Source: JACVRM01 sp963809765 (lineage in GTDB: Bacteria; Actinomycetota; Thermoleophilia; Gaiellales; Gaiellaceae). Taken from it: DNA of 64,000 nucleotides. Made by a program: the position numbers and the translations under genes. Positions 11,349 to 19,342 of this stretch are shown here, in pieces; position 1 is the first letter of the stretch; the number at the start of each line of letters is the position of its first letter. Under the pieces are notes generated by a model. It saw nothing but the letters and a program-made list of their open reading frames with translations. It was not told the DNA's origin and did no database searches. The stretch covers positions 124,001 to 188,000 of the forward strand of contig CAWEKT010000001.1 in assembly GCA_963809765.1 (NCBI GenBank), read 5' to 3'.

Positions 11349-12973
11349 CGCAGGGGCACCTCGGCGACGATGGTAGTGCCGCCGCCGGGACTGGACTCGA
11401 CCTGCAGCCGCCCGTCGAGGAGCCCGATGCGCTCGCGCATGCCCGTGAGCCCGAGCCCGCCGCCGCTCGACCTGGCCGGATCGAACCCCCGCCCGTCGTC
11501 CTCGATGACCGCGACCGCCGCCTCGGCCTGCCGGGTGACGACCACGCTGACGCTGCTCGCCTGGGCATGCTTGACCACGTTCGTGAGCGCCTCCTGGATG
11601 ATCCGGTAGAGCGCCGTCTCGACCTCCGCGGGCAGGCGCTCCTGCCCGAGGTGCGCCTCGACGTCGAAGCGGATGCCGGTCTGCTCGCTGAAAGTCTGGC
11701 CCAGCCGCTGGACGGCCGGCTCCAGGCCGAAGTCGTCCAGCGCCGATGGGCGTAGCTCGACGGCGAGACGGCGTACATCGCGCAAGGTCGCCGACACGAG
11801 CTCCCGGAGGGATGCGAGCGCCTCGCGTCGCGCCTCGGGATCCTCGGTCTCCTCGAGTCCCTTCAGCCCGAGCAGGATCGAGGTCAGTGCCTGGCCCGTC
11901 TCGTCGTGCAGCTCGCGGGCGAGCCGGCGGCGCTCGAGCTCCTGCGCGGCGACCACGCGGGTGAGCGACTCCCGCGTGACACGCGTTGAGAGCTCGACAG
12001 CGATCGCGGCCCGGGAGGCGAAGGTCTCCGCCAGCCGGCGGTCCTCCTCGGTGAAACGCCGGTCGGCGCCCTGCTTGTCGGACGCGAGCATCACGCCGAT
12101 GGCCGCGTCACGCACCACGAGCGGGACGAAGAGCGCGGCCCGCGTCCCCAGCCGGCGCGCCATCTCCTGGTCTACCTCCGGATCGTCGAGCACCGAGTCG
12201 ACCCGCTCGCTGTGGCGCCGCTCGAACACCCGTTGCACCTTGGAATCTGCGGGGGCGCGGAGGCCGACGACTTCGGAGGTATCCGTACCGACCGCGACCT
12301 CAAAGCGGAGCGAGTCACCGACAGGGAGCGCGATCGCCACGAAGCGGGCGTCGACCAGGTCACGGAGACGCTCGGCGATCAGCTCGAGCAGGCGCGGCAG
12401 CTCGAGCTCGCCGGCCAGGGCGTTCCCGACCTCGGAGAGTGACTCGAGCTGGCGCAGCCAGCGGGTGGCCGATTCGTAGAGCCTCGTGTTTTCGATCGCC
12501 GCCGCAGCCTGCGCGGCGAGCACGGTGACGGCGTCTTCGTCTTCCTGGCTGAAGTCGCCGCTCGCTTTCTCGGTCAGGTACAGATTGCCGAAGGCGACGC
12601 CGCGGAGCACCACCGGTACGCCGAGGAACGAATGCATCGGGGGATGATTCGACGGGAATCCGACTGATCGCGGATCGTCGCCGATCTCGCGCAGGCGGAG
12701 CGGCGTGGCGTCGCGAATGAGCACGCCGAGGATGCCGCGGCCCCGCGGCAGGTCGCCGATGGCCGCGTGGGTCTCCGCGTCGACACCGTGTGTCACGAAG
12801 CGTTCGAGCTCGTTGCCGGTGCGGTCGATCACGCCGAGCGCGGCATACCGTGCGCCCGTGAGCTCCGCCGCGATCTCGACGAGCCGCTGCAGCAGCGAGT
12901 CGAGCGACAGCTCCGAGGTGAGTGCGATGCCGGCGTCGAGCAGCGCTCTGAGGCGATCTTGCTCTGTCTGCAC
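11345..12973 (-). CDS. GAF-domain sensor histidine kinase (HisKA_3)
   Basis: This soluble kinase of about 540 aa has no transmembrane helix. Two GAF domains cover roughly residues 15-150 (LLQRLVEIAAELTGARYAAL) and 175-325 (LLELIAERLRDLVDARFVAI). A HisKA_3 dimerisation domain follows, with phospho-His in ARELHDETGQALTSI, then a HATPase domain with IIQEALTNVVKHA and DDGRGFD. This is the NarX/DegS/DevS-like architecture. It partners the LuxR-type regulator overlapping its 3' end. I place the start at GTG 12973 (MQTEQDRLRALLDAG); an upstream GTG at 13012 would add 13 residues that overlap the dispersed repeat. The sensed signal is unknown. Confidence 0.92.
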   Translation of the reverse strand: MQTEQDRLRALLDAGIALTSELSLDSLLQRLVEIAAELTGARYAALGVIDRTGNELERFVTHGVDAETHAAIGDLPRGRGILGVLIRDATPLRLREIGDDPRSVGFPSNHPPMHSFLGVPVVLRGVAFGNLYLTEKASGDFSQEDEDAVTVLAAQAAAAIENTRLYESATRWLRQLESLSEVGNALAGELELPRLLELIAERLRDLVDARFVAIALPVGDSLRFEVAVGTDTSEVVGLRAPADSKVQRVFERRHSERVDSVLDDPEVDQEMARRLGTRAALFVPLVVRDAAIGVMLASDKQGADRRFTEEDRRLAETFASRAAIAVELSTRVTRESLTRVVAAQELERRRLARELHDETGQALTSILLGLKGLEETEDPEARREALASLRELVSATLRDVRRLAVELRPSALDDFGLEPAVQRLGQTFSEQTGIRFDVEAHLGQERLPAEVETALYRIIQEALTNVVKHAQASSVSVVVTRQAEAAVAVIEDDGRGFDPARSSGGGLGLTGMRERIGLLDGRLQVESSPGGGTTIVAEVPLR

Positions 12974-12992
12974 GACTCCGATTATCCCCGCT

Positions 12993-13060
12993 GGCCTGCG
13001 GCTTTCCCGCACCGGTTCGGCGGCTGCTTCGGACGCCGCCGCGTCGCCGACGTCGCATGC
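12993..13060. repeat. Dispersed intergenic repeat, copy 2
   Basis: The exact 17-mer GGCCTGCGGCTTTCCCG at 12993-13009 matches 2760-2776, and the following 50 bp keep GCTTC, GGACGCC and GCATGC in the same order. It lies between the divergent histidine kinase and the small plus-strand gene, so it may also carry promoter functions. Confidence 0.45.
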
Positions 13061-13068
13061 TCCGGCAG

Positions 13069-13401
13069 ATGACTTCCTATGCCGTTGTCTGGCAGCAGGC
13101 CGCGCGGTCGTTCGCCGGCAAGCTCGAGCTTCGCGCGCGCGTCCTGCGCTTCGAGGCGCGAGCGAGCCGGGAGCCCGGCAGGAGCGTCGTCACGGAAGTG
13201 CCGTACACCGCCCTGGCCGCGGTGCGCGTCGACCGCAATGGCGGCGACCAGCTGTTCGGTCTGCCGACGCTGATCCTCGAGCGGCACACGGGGGAGCCGA
13301 TCCGCGTGGCCGGAGTCGTCCAGCCCGGTGTCGTCGCCGACGTGGCCGAGCGTCTCGTCGAGCGTCTGCACGGGGCCGAGGACGTCGCGCTCGCAAGCTA
13401 G
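13069..13401 (+). CDS. Hypothetical protein, about 110 aa, PH-like beta-rich
   Basis: The protein reads TSYAVVWQQAARSFAGKLEL, then RVLRFEARASREPGRSVVTEVPYTALAAVRV, LPTLILERHTGEPIRVAGV and DVAERLVERLHG. It is a run of short beta strands with one C-terminal helix, a layout that resembles a bacterial PH-like domain, but I do not recognise a family with certainty. ATG 13069 or ATG 13057 could start it; neither has a good ribosome-binding site. It is divergent from the sensor kinase operon. Confidence 0.6.
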   Translation: MTSYAVVWQQAARSFAGKLELRARVLRFEARASREPGRSVVTEVPYTALAAVRVDRNGGDQLFGLPTLILERHTGEPIRVAGVVQPGVVADVAERLVERLHGAEDVALAS

Positions 13402-13464
13402 GCGCCGCTGAAGCTTCCAGTCTCGGCGGCGTATGCTCGCCGCAAGCAGCACAAGGAGGGAGCT

Positions 13465-13746
13465 GTGGCAGTCGTCGCCGTCTTCGAAGGCATCACCCGG
13501 GAGCAGTACGAGGAGTCCGTCCGCCGGCTCACCGGCAAGGACACGCTGGGCTCGACCGCAGACTGGCCGGTGGAGGGCATCATCTCCCACGCCGCCGGCG
13601 AGGGCCCGAACGGGTTCCGCGTGGTGGACGTGTGGGAGTCGGAGGAGGCCTTCGGCCGCTTCGGCCAGCACCTGATGCCGATCCTGCAGGACATGGGCGT
13701 CGCCGGCGAGCCGGAGATCTACCCGGCCCACACCTACGTGAGCTAG
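13465..13746 (+). CDS. Small ABM-like alpha/beta-barrel protein, 93 aa
   Basis: GTG 13465 follows AAGGAGGGA at proper spacing. The protein begins AVVAVFEGITREQYEESVRRL and continues ISHAAGEGPNGFRVVDVWESEEAFGRF and PEIYPAHTYV. The pattern of strand, helix, then VVDVWESEEAFxxF is typical of dimeric antibiotic-biosynthesis-monooxygenase-like proteins found in many actinobacteria. It is probably cytoplasmic and monocistronic. Its substrate or ligand is unknown. Confidence 0.78.
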   Translation: MAVVAVFEGITREQYEESVRRLTGKDTLGSTADWPVEGIISHAAGEGPNGFRVVDVWESEEAFGRFGQHLMPILQDMGVAGEPEIYPAHTYVS

Positions 13747-13911
13747 GCGCGGCGCTCCGTTCGGCCAACCAGTTCAACGGCTCGGGTCAGTCCCCGTGCG
13801 GCGACGGCGTCGCCGCACGGCGACAGACCCGGCTCGCCTCTCCTCACTCCCCGATGTCGCCACGAAGTCACGCGCCACTCGGCCACGCGACCGGTAATAC
13901 GGTCGCGGCCG

Positions 13912-14514
13912 ATGCGGAAGCTCCAGAGCCAGGGCGTCCATCACATCACCCTCGTCGGAGCCGACCGGCAGACGTCGCTCGACTTCTGGGAGGGCGTGCT
14001 CGGCATGCCCTTCATCTTCGAGCAGCCGAACCTCGACAACGAGAACGAGAGCCATCTCTACTTCGACCCGGGCGACGGGCGCCTGATCACGGTCTTCACC
14101 AACGAGGAGCGGCAGCCGGATCCGACGCGCACCTCGACCGCGATCGGGTCGGTGCACCACGTCGCCTTCGCGCTTTCGCAGGCGACCTTCCACCAGGTCG
14201 TCGAGCGGCTCGAGGAGCGTGGGATCGGCCACAGCGGCGTCAAGGACCGGGGCTTCATGGACTCGATCTACTTCGAGGATCCGCTCGGCCTGCTGATCGA
14301 GCTCGCCTCCTACCGGTTCGAGCCGCCGTGGGGCCACACGCACGCCGACGTGCTGCTCGAGGCGCACAACCTGCGCGTCGAGCGCGGCGACTACAACATC
14401 GACCGCGTCCACCTCGCGGACGCGATCGAGCGACTCGTCGAGCGCTCGCGCACCTCGCTGTCGGACGACCGCTCGCCCAAGGACCCGTACGCCGGATCCT
14501 CAGACGGGTCTTAG
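13912..14514 (+). CDS. VOC-superfamily (glyoxalase/extradiol dioxygenase-like) protein
   Basis: This 200-aa protein contains two beta-alpha-beta-beta-beta modules. Likely metal ligands are the His of GVHHITLVG, the His of GSVHHVAFAL and the Glu of LLIELASYRFE, giving the usual 2-His-1-Glu site. FWEGVLGMPFIFEQ and IYFEDPLGLLIE are standard family blocks. It resembles ring-cleaving dioxygenases or glyoxalases, but the substrate is not readable. It is flanked by a 165-bp gap upstream with no recognisable element. Confidence 0.82.
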   Translation: MRKLQSQGVHHITLVGADRQTSLDFWEGVLGMPFIFEQPNLDNENESHLYFDPGDGRLITVFTNEERQPDPTRTSTAIGSVHHVAFALSQATFHQVVERLEERGIGHSGVKDRGFMDSIYFEDPLGLLIELASYRFEPPWGHTHADVLLEAHNLRVERGDYNIDRVHLADAIERLVERSRTSLSDDRSPKDPYAGSSDGS

Positions 14515-14560
14515 GTTCGCGTGCGAGCATTCGCGCCGGCGAACTCCCTGAAAGGAGCTG

Positions 14561-14809
14561 ATGCCCGTGGAGAACACGCGCACGATCGACCTGCGCCTCG
14601 TCCTCGTTGCGCTGGCCGTCGTCGCCGCCGTCGCAGTGGTCTGGGCGGCCACAGCGCTGGCCGGTGGGTCGTCCTCCCAGTCCAACCCACCGCAGGCCGA
14701 TGAGCCTGCAGCCGGGATGGTCCAGGAGAACCAGCAGCAGCGCGGTCACACCGACCGCGGTGACTGCCCCGAACGCGACCGCGCAGGAATGGCGACGTCC
14801 GACATCTAG
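14561..14809 (+). CDS. Small single-pass membrane protein, 82 aa
   Basis: AAAGGAG precedes ATG 14561. A short basic N-terminus (ENTRTIDLRL) leads into one hydrophobic helix at about residues 12-35 (VALAVVAAVAVVWAATALAG). A polar tail follows with GMVQENQQQRG, then GDCPERDRAG, which carries a lone Cys. It looks like a type II anchored extracytoplasmic peptide; the function is unknown. A strong terminator follows the stop. Confidence 0.65.
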   Translation: MPVENTRTIDLRLVLVALAVVAAVAVVWAATALAGGSSSQSNPPQADEPAAGMVQENQQQRGHTDRGDCPERDRAGMATSDI

Positions 14810-14825
14810 GCGTCGTCCAGGCATC

Positions 14826-14857
14826 GCGGCCCGGGGCCCCAAGGCGCCCCGGGCCGC
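14826..14857 (+). terminator. Strong GC hairpin terminator
   Basis: The arms GCGGCCCGGGGC (14826-14837) and GCCCCGGGCCGC (14846-14857) are perfect 12-bp complements around an 8-nt loop, 17 bp after the stop of the small membrane protein. No U-tract follows, as is common in high-GC actinobacteria. Confidence 0.8.
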
Positions 14858-14870
14858 TCGCTAGTTCCGC

Positions 14871-14897
14871 GACTTAGTGGCAGACTGCCACTAAGTC
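14871..14897. promoter_or_regulatory. Perfect 12-bp inverted repeat, probable operator
   Basis: GACTTAGTGGCA (14871-14882) and TGCCACTAAGTC (14886-14897) are exact complements around a 3-nt spacer. The repeat is clearly less GC-rich than its surroundings. It sits about 54 bp before the AhpD-like gene and after an independent terminator, so a regulator-binding site is likelier than a second terminator. The regulator is unknown. Confidence 0.55.
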
Positions 14898-14950
14898 TTG
14901 GTTCCGGACGCAGGCCTCGGCGCCGAGGCGCGAGGGGCCACAATGGTGAC

Positions 14951-15559
14951 GTGACCGAGGCGCACACTCTCCTCGGCGAGCCGCCCCCCGACGACCAGGT
15001 CGACGCGGCGTTCCGCGCGGTTCGCGAGTCGGAGGGCTACGTCATGAACCTCACTCGGCTGTGGGTCTGGCGGCCCGACCTGCTTCGCGACTTCGCCGCC
15101 CTGCGCGCGACGCTGATGGCGGAGTCGACGCTCGGCGACCGTGACTTCGCCGTGCTCGTCGCGGCGACCGCCTCGGAGCTCGGCGACTCCTACTGCTCGC
15201 TCGCCTGGGGCGCGCGCCTCGCCCGGCTGAGCGATCCGGCGACCGCGGCTGCCGTCCTCACCGGCTCGGAGGCGACGGCGCTGTCCGAGCGCGAGCGTGC
15301 GCTCGCGGCGTGGGCGCGAGCCGTCGTGCGCGACCCGAATGCGACGACCGCCGCCGATGTTGAACGGCTCAAGCAGGCGGGCCTCGACGAGCGCGAGATC
15401 TTCGAGGCGACCGCGTTCGTCGCCTTCCGGCTCGCGTTCTCGACCGTCAACGACGCGCTCGGCGCCCACCCCGACCACGAGCTCGCTACGTCCGTTCCGG
15501 ACGAGGTCCGGGCGGCGGTCACGTTCGGACGGGCGCCCGCCGTTCGGCCCTCCGCGTAG
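14951..15559 (+). CDS. AhpD/carboxymuconolactone-decarboxylase-like protein
   Basis: This 202-aa all-helical protein fits the peroxidase-related AhpD-like subgroup. It has VRESEGYVMNLTRLWVWRPDLL, ESTLGDRDFAVLVAATASELGDSYCSLAWGARLA split over two helices, and ALSERERALAAWARAVV. The usual AhpD redox motif is E-x-x-x-C-x-x-C-x-x-x-H; here only one Cys is present (SYCSLAW) and the His is missing, so disulfide reductase chemistry is doubtful. Start GTG 14951 is the first in-frame codon after the 27-bp palindrome, which may regulate it. Confidence 0.78.
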   Translation: MTEAHTLLGEPPPDDQVDAAFRAVRESEGYVMNLTRLWVWRPDLLRDFAALRATLMAESTLGDRDFAVLVAATASELGDSYCSLAWGARLARLSDPATAAAVLTGSEATALSERERALAAWARAVVRDPNATTAADVERLKQAGLDEREIFEATAFVAFRLAFSTVNDALGAHPDHELATSVPDEVRAAVTFGRAPAVRPSA

Positions 15560-15563
15560 CGCC

Positions 15564-17081
15564 ATGACGCTCCTCGCCGACGTGGTTACCGCCTCCGCGG
15601 AGGTCACGGCGACGAGCTCCCGCTCGGCCAAGGTGGCGACGCTGGCCGGGCTCTTGCGCCGGCTTGGGCCGGAGGAGATCCCGGCCGTTGTCGGCTTCCT
15701 GACCGGCGTCCCCCGGCAGGGCAGGGTCGGGATCGGCTACGCGAGCGTCTACGCCCTGGAGAGCGAGCCCGCGGCCGAGCCCTCGCTCACCGTCGAGGAT
15801 CTCGACGACCTCGTCGCCGACGTCGAGAGGCTGACCGGTCCCGGCTCGACGGGCGCACGCCGCGAGCGGCTCGCCGCTCTGCTCGCCCGTGCAACCGAGC
15901 AGGAGGCGTCCTTCATCCGGGCACTGTTCACCGGCGGGCTGCGGCAGGGCGCCCTGGCCGGGCTCATGGTCGACGCCGTGGCGAAGGCAGCGAGCGTGCC
16001 CGCCGGCCTCGCACGCCGCGCCTACATGCTCTCCGGCGATCTCACCGAGACGGCGGCGGTGGCGCTCGCCGACGGGGAGGCGGGTCTGCGCGGGATCGGG
16101 TTCGAGCTCTTCCGGCCGGTGCTGCCGATGCTCGCCTCGACGGCCGAGAGCGTCTCCGACGCGGTGGCCGGGTTCGAGACCGCCTCGGTCGAGTGGAAGC
16201 TCGACGGGATCCGCATCCAGATCCACCGGCGCGGCGACGAGGTGCGCATCTACACGCGCAACCTGAACGACATCACGGCGGCGCTGCCCGGCGTGGTCAC
16301 TGCCGTCCGCGCCCTGCCGCTCGAGCAGGCGGTGCTCGACGGAGAGGCGCTCTGGATGGGCGACGGCGGCCCGGCGCCGTTCCAGGAGACGGTCTCGCGC
16401 ATCGACGGCGACGCACCGCCCGAGGGCGTCGTCACCTTCCTCTTCGACCTGCTCCACCTGAACGGCGAGAGCCTGCTCGACACGCCGCTGCGAGAGCGGG
16501 CGGCGCAGCTCGATGCACTCGCGCCGACTCTCCGGATTCCGCGGGCGCTGACCAGCGACGCGGCCGAGGGCGAGCAGGTGCTGGCAGAGGCGCTCGCCGC
16601 CGGTCACGAGGGCGTCGTCGTCAAGGACGCTGCGTCGACCTACGTCGCCGGCCGGCGTGGCAAGGCGTGGCGGAAGGTGAAGCCGGTCCGGACGTACGAC
16701 CTCGTCGTCCTCGGCGCCGAGTGGGGCCACGGCAGGCGGCAGGGGTGGCTGTCCAACCTGCACCTCGGAGCGCGCGACCCGGACGGCGGCTTCGTCATGG
16801 TCGGCAAGACGTTCAAGGGCATGACCGACGAGCTCCTCACCTGGCAGACCGAAGCGCTGCTCGAGCGTGAGGTCGAGCGGCGCGGCATCGCTGTGTTCGT
16901 CCGACCGGAGCTCGTCGTCGAGATCGCGCTCGACGGCGTCCAGGCCTCGACCCGCTACCCCGGCGGCGTCGCCCTCCGCTTCGCGCGCGTGAAGGGATAC
17001 CGGCCGGACAAGGACGCCTCGGAGGCGGACACGATCGGGTCGCTGCGCGAGCTGCTGTCGCGAAACACCGCCGCGTCGTAG
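15564..17081 (+). CDS. ATP-dependent DNA ligase, LigB type
   Basis: This 505-aa enzyme seals nicks in DNA using ATP. An N-terminal helical DNA-binding domain (about residues 1-185) is followed by the adenylation domain with motif I VEWKLDGIRIQ, in which Lys is the AMP acceptor. Downstream motifs include DGEALWM (motif III), FLFDLLHLNGES (motif IIIa), HEGVVVKD (motif IV) and AWRKVKPVRTYDLVVLG (motif V). The OB-fold ends LRFARVKGYRPDKDASEADT. The length and N-terminal domain match actinobacterial LigB-type ligases. ATG 15564 is 5 bp after the AhpD-like stop, so the two genes may be cotranscribed. Confidence 0.92.
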   Translation: MTLLADVVTASAEVTATSSRSAKVATLAGLLRRLGPEEIPAVVGFLTGVPRQGRVGIGYASVYALESEPAAEPSLTVEDLDDLVADVERLTGPGSTGARRERLAALLARATEQEASFIRALFTGGLRQGALAGLMVDAVAKAASVPAGLARRAYMLSGDLTETAAVALADGEAGLRGIGFELFRPVLPMLASTAESVSDAVAGFETASVEWKLDGIRIQIHRRGDEVRIYTRNLNDITAALPGVVTAVRALPLEQAVLDGEALWMGDGGPAPFQETVSRIDGDAPPEGVVTFLFDLLHLNGESLLDTPLRERAAQLDALAPTLRIPRALTSDAAEGEQVLAEALAAGHEGVVVKDAASTYVAGRRGKAWRKVKPVRTYDLVVLGAEWGHGRRQGWLSNLHLGARDPDGGFVMVGKTFKGMTDELLTWQTEALLEREVERRGIAVFVRPELVVEIALDGVQASTRYPGGVALRFARVKGYRPDKDASEADTIGSLRELLSRNTAAS

Positions 17082-17180
17082 CGCTGCCGGCGGCTCCGCG
17101 GGAGCCGCACGCAGGCAGAGCCGTGAGTCACTGCCGCGCGAGGTGCGGCGCGGTCACGCCGCGGCCTACCGGCGCGGCGG

Positions 17181-17516
17181 TCAGTCCTCCTGCTCGCCGG
17201 CGTCCTCGGCCTCGGAGCCGACGACCGCGAAGCTCGCGTCGAGCTGCACGTCCACCTGGTCGCCGCCCGGAAGCGTGACCTCGACCTCGTACATGCTCTC
17301 CTCGTCGCCGACCTCGGTGTCGCTCACCCGGCCGCCCCCGGTGTGCGCGAGGGCCGCCGCCTCGGCGCGCGCGAGGGCGGTGCCGGTGATCGGCCGCTCG
17401 GTCTCGTCGTCGTCGCCGTCCCCGGCGGCCGCGAGGCCGCCTCCGCCGCCGATCGCCGCGACCGCCGCAAGGACGCCCACCACGATCACCGTCTTGCGCG
17501 TCAGAAACCGTCGCAT
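17181..17516 (-). CDS. PepSY-domain membrane-anchored protein
   Basis: The 111-aa protein begins RRFLTRKTVIVVGVLAAVAA, a signal or anchor segment, followed by an acidic linker. The PepSY domain spans about residues 43-100, with ALARAEAAALAHTGGGRVSD and YEVEVTLPGGDQVDVQLDASF. PepSY proteins are extracytoplasmic and often modulate peptidases or accompany two-component systems; an OmpR-type pair lies 1 kb away. The C-terminus is very acidic. The gene diverges from the repeat protein at 17737 across a 220-bp promoter region. Confidence 0.83.
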   Translation of the reverse strand: MRRFLTRKTVIVVGVLAAVAAIGGGGGLAAAGDGDDDETERPITGTALARAEAAALAHTGGGRVSDTEVGDEESMYEVEVTLPGGDQVDVQLDASFAVVGSEAEDAGEQED

Positions 17517-17736
17517 GTGCTTCCCGCCTTCCGGTCGTTCGCCGGGTCGGTCACGCAGGGACTGACCCGAGCCGTTCGCCAACGGAAACCAGGCTACGCC
17601 CTCTCGATGAGACGGCGATGAGCGTTCAGGACGCCGTTCTGGCCGAGTCTTTGCCCTCTCTTCACCTCGTTTTGCCCGCCCTTGAGGCGAGGCCGAGCAC
17701 GCTGCCGGCATGTCCGAACGAACGAAGGGAGAGGCA

Positions 17737-18171
17737 ATGACACGGCTGATCGCAGCCATCGGCGGCGCCGGCCTGGCCGCCCTCGCGATCGTCGCGGCCG
17801 TCGCGCTCGGCGGGGGCTCGAGCTCCACCGGCACGACGACCGACCTGACGACGCCGGCAGGTACGACCACGACGGCCGGCGACATCTCCGGCCCGTGTGA
17901 CGAGGCCGAGCACCGCAACGACCCGCGCTGTGCGGGGACTGCGGCGAGCACGACGCCGACAGGTACGACCACGACGGCGGGCGACATCTCCGGCCCATGT
18001 GACGAGGCCGAGCACCGCAACGACCCGCGCTGTGCGGGCGGGACGCTCGCTGATGACCGCAGCGGCTCACGCCGCGGCGATGACGACGATGACGACCGCA
18101 GTGGCAGCGGCCACGGCGGCGACGACGACCACGACGACGACCGCAGCGGCTCGAACTCGGGCCGCGGCTGA
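17737..18171 (+). CDS. Secreted/anchored repeat protein with Asp/Gly/Ser-rich tail
   Basis: ATG 17737 follows AGGGAGAGG. A hydrophobic segment (about residues 4-26) is followed by a Thr-rich linker. Two near-identical repeats each carry GTTTTAGDISGPCDEAEH followed by RNDPRC. Each unit holds two Cys. The C-terminal tail is DDRSGSRRGDDDDDD-like and could bind cations. I do not know a function for the GPCDEAEHRNDPRC motif. It precedes the cupredoxin by 15 bp, suggesting cotranscription. Confidence 0.7.
   Translation: MTRLIAAIGGAGLAALAIVAAVALGGGSSSTGTTTDLTTPAGTTTTAGDISGPCDEAEHRNDPRCAGTAASTTPTGTTTTAGDISGPCDEAEHRNDPRCAGGTLADDRSGSRRGDDDDDDRSGSGHGGDDDHDDDRSGSNSGRG
17851..18038 (+). repeat. Tandem DNA repeat, two units, 102-bp period
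   Basis: About 86 bp starting at 17851 recur starting at 17953 with only a few substitutions. They encode the duplicated GPCDEAEHRNDPRC module. Near-identity at the DNA level suggests a recent in-frame duplication. Confidence 0.8.
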
Positions 18172-18186
18172 CAAGGAGGAAAACCG

Positions 18187-18537
18187 ATGCGCAAGACCCT
18201 GACCACGATCGCCCTGGCCGCTGCGGCCGCCGTGCTCGCCCTGCCGGTGCAGGCGGCGCCGGCGGCTACCCAGACCGTCAAGGTGTCGGAAGTCGACTAC
18301 AAGATCGTGCTCGGCGCGAAGCCCCGCGCCGGCAAGGTCACCTTCGCGATCCGCAACAGCGGCGATCACGACCACGACTTCTGGCTCAGCGGCGGCGGCG
18401 TCAAGAAGAAGACCCCGCTCCTCGAGCCGGGGCAGTCGGCCCGGCTGACCGTGACCCTCAAGCGCGGCGTGAAGTACTCGCTCTGGTGCGCCCCGCACGC
18501 CGGCAGGGGGATGCGGACCAGCTTCGTGGCCCGGTAG
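18187..18537 (+). CDS. Secreted cupredoxin-like copper protein
   Basis: AAGGAGG precedes ATG 18187. A cleavable signal peptide (about residues 1-25, ending VQAAPA) leads to a single plastocyanin/azurin-like beta-sandwich. Type 1 copper ligands can be read as a His in GDHDHDFWL, then Cys101, His104 and Met109 in LWCAPHAGRGM. The mature protein is about 90 aa, small for a cupredoxin. It could carry electrons or copper outside the membrane. It follows the repeat protein closely and is ended by a strong hairpin. Confidence 0.86.
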   Translation: MRKTLTTIALAAAAAVLALPVQAAPAATQTVKVSEVDYKIVLGAKPRAGKVTFAIRNSGDHDHDFWLSGGGVKKKTPLLEPGQSARLTVTLKRGVKYSLWCAPHAGRGMRTSFVAR

Positions 18538-18550
18538 CGGGTCACTCCGT

Positions 18551-18587
18551 GGAGCGGGCGGCGAGTCGAGTCCCTGCCGCCCGCTCC
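18551..18587 (+). terminator. Hairpin terminator after cupredoxin
   Basis: GGAGCGGGCGGC (18551-18562) pairs perfectly with GCCGCCCGCTCC (18576-18587) around a 13-nt loop, 14 bp after the stop. Confidence 0.75.
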
Positions 18588-18615
18588 CGACCGGCCCGAT
18601 CGGGGGCACACTGAC

Positions 18616-19342
18616 GTGATGCGTCCCAGGAAACGCTCGGTGCTGCTCGTCGAGGACGAGCAGTCGATCGTGGAGCCGCTCGCCGCCGCCCTGGCGCGCG
18701 AGGGCTTCGAGACGTCCGTCGCCGCCACGGCGGCGGACGCGCTCGAGCTCGCGGAGCGCACCAGCCCGGACGTCGTGCTGCTCGACCTGATGCTCCCCGA
18801 CGGCTCCGGCTACGACGTGTGCCGCGAGCTTCGCCGCACGTCGAAGGTCCCGATCATCATGCTCACCGCCCGCGGCGAGGAGGCCGACCGGATCGTCGGC
18901 CTCGAGCTCGGCGCCGACGACTATGTCGTCAAGCCCTTCAGTGCCCGTGAGCTCGTCGCCAGGATGCGCGCCGTGCTGCGGCGCACGGAGGACGCGCCGG
19001 AGCCTCCTGACAGCGACGAGCTGCAGGCGGGGGCGATCACGGTCGATCTCGCCCGGCGGCACGCAACCGTCGAGGGACGCTCACGTCGAGCTCTCGCGCA
19101 AGGAGTTCGACCTGCTGGAGCTGCTTGCCCGCGAGGCGGGCCGCGTGGTGACGCGCGAGCGGCTGATCGAGGAGGTCTGGGACACGACCTGGTTCGGCTC
19201 CACGAAGACCCTCGACGTGCACGTGAGCGCGCTCCGACGGAAGCTCGGTGACGACCCCGCATCGCCCCGTTATCTCCACACCGTGCGCGGCGTCGGCTTC
19301 CGCCTCGCCGGCGACGACGACCCGGATGGAGGCACGTCGTGA
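18616..19342 (+). CDS. OmpR/PhoP-family response regulator (one frameshift)
   Basis: The receiver domain has VLLVEDEQSIVEPL, phospho-Asp in DVVLLDLMLPDGSG and Lys in DDYVVKPFSARELVARM. The C-terminal winged helix has LSRKEFDLLELLAREAGRVV and SALRRKLGDDP with YLHTVRGVGFRL. The frame changes near nt 19070-19080, just before the winged helix; a one-base excess in the run GAGGGACGC would explain it. GTG 18616 or ATG 18619 starts the gene. Its stop overlaps the kinase GTG by 4 bp, so this is a cognate pair. About 241 aa, the usual length. Confidence 0.9.

Noticed and set aside
14951..15559. Functional AhpD alkylhydroperoxidase.
   Set aside because: The second Cys and the His of the redox motif are absent, so only family membership is claimed.
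17851..18038. CRISPR-like array.
   Set aside because: Only two units, both inside an open reading frame and encoding the same peptide; no other spaced direct repeats exist in the window.
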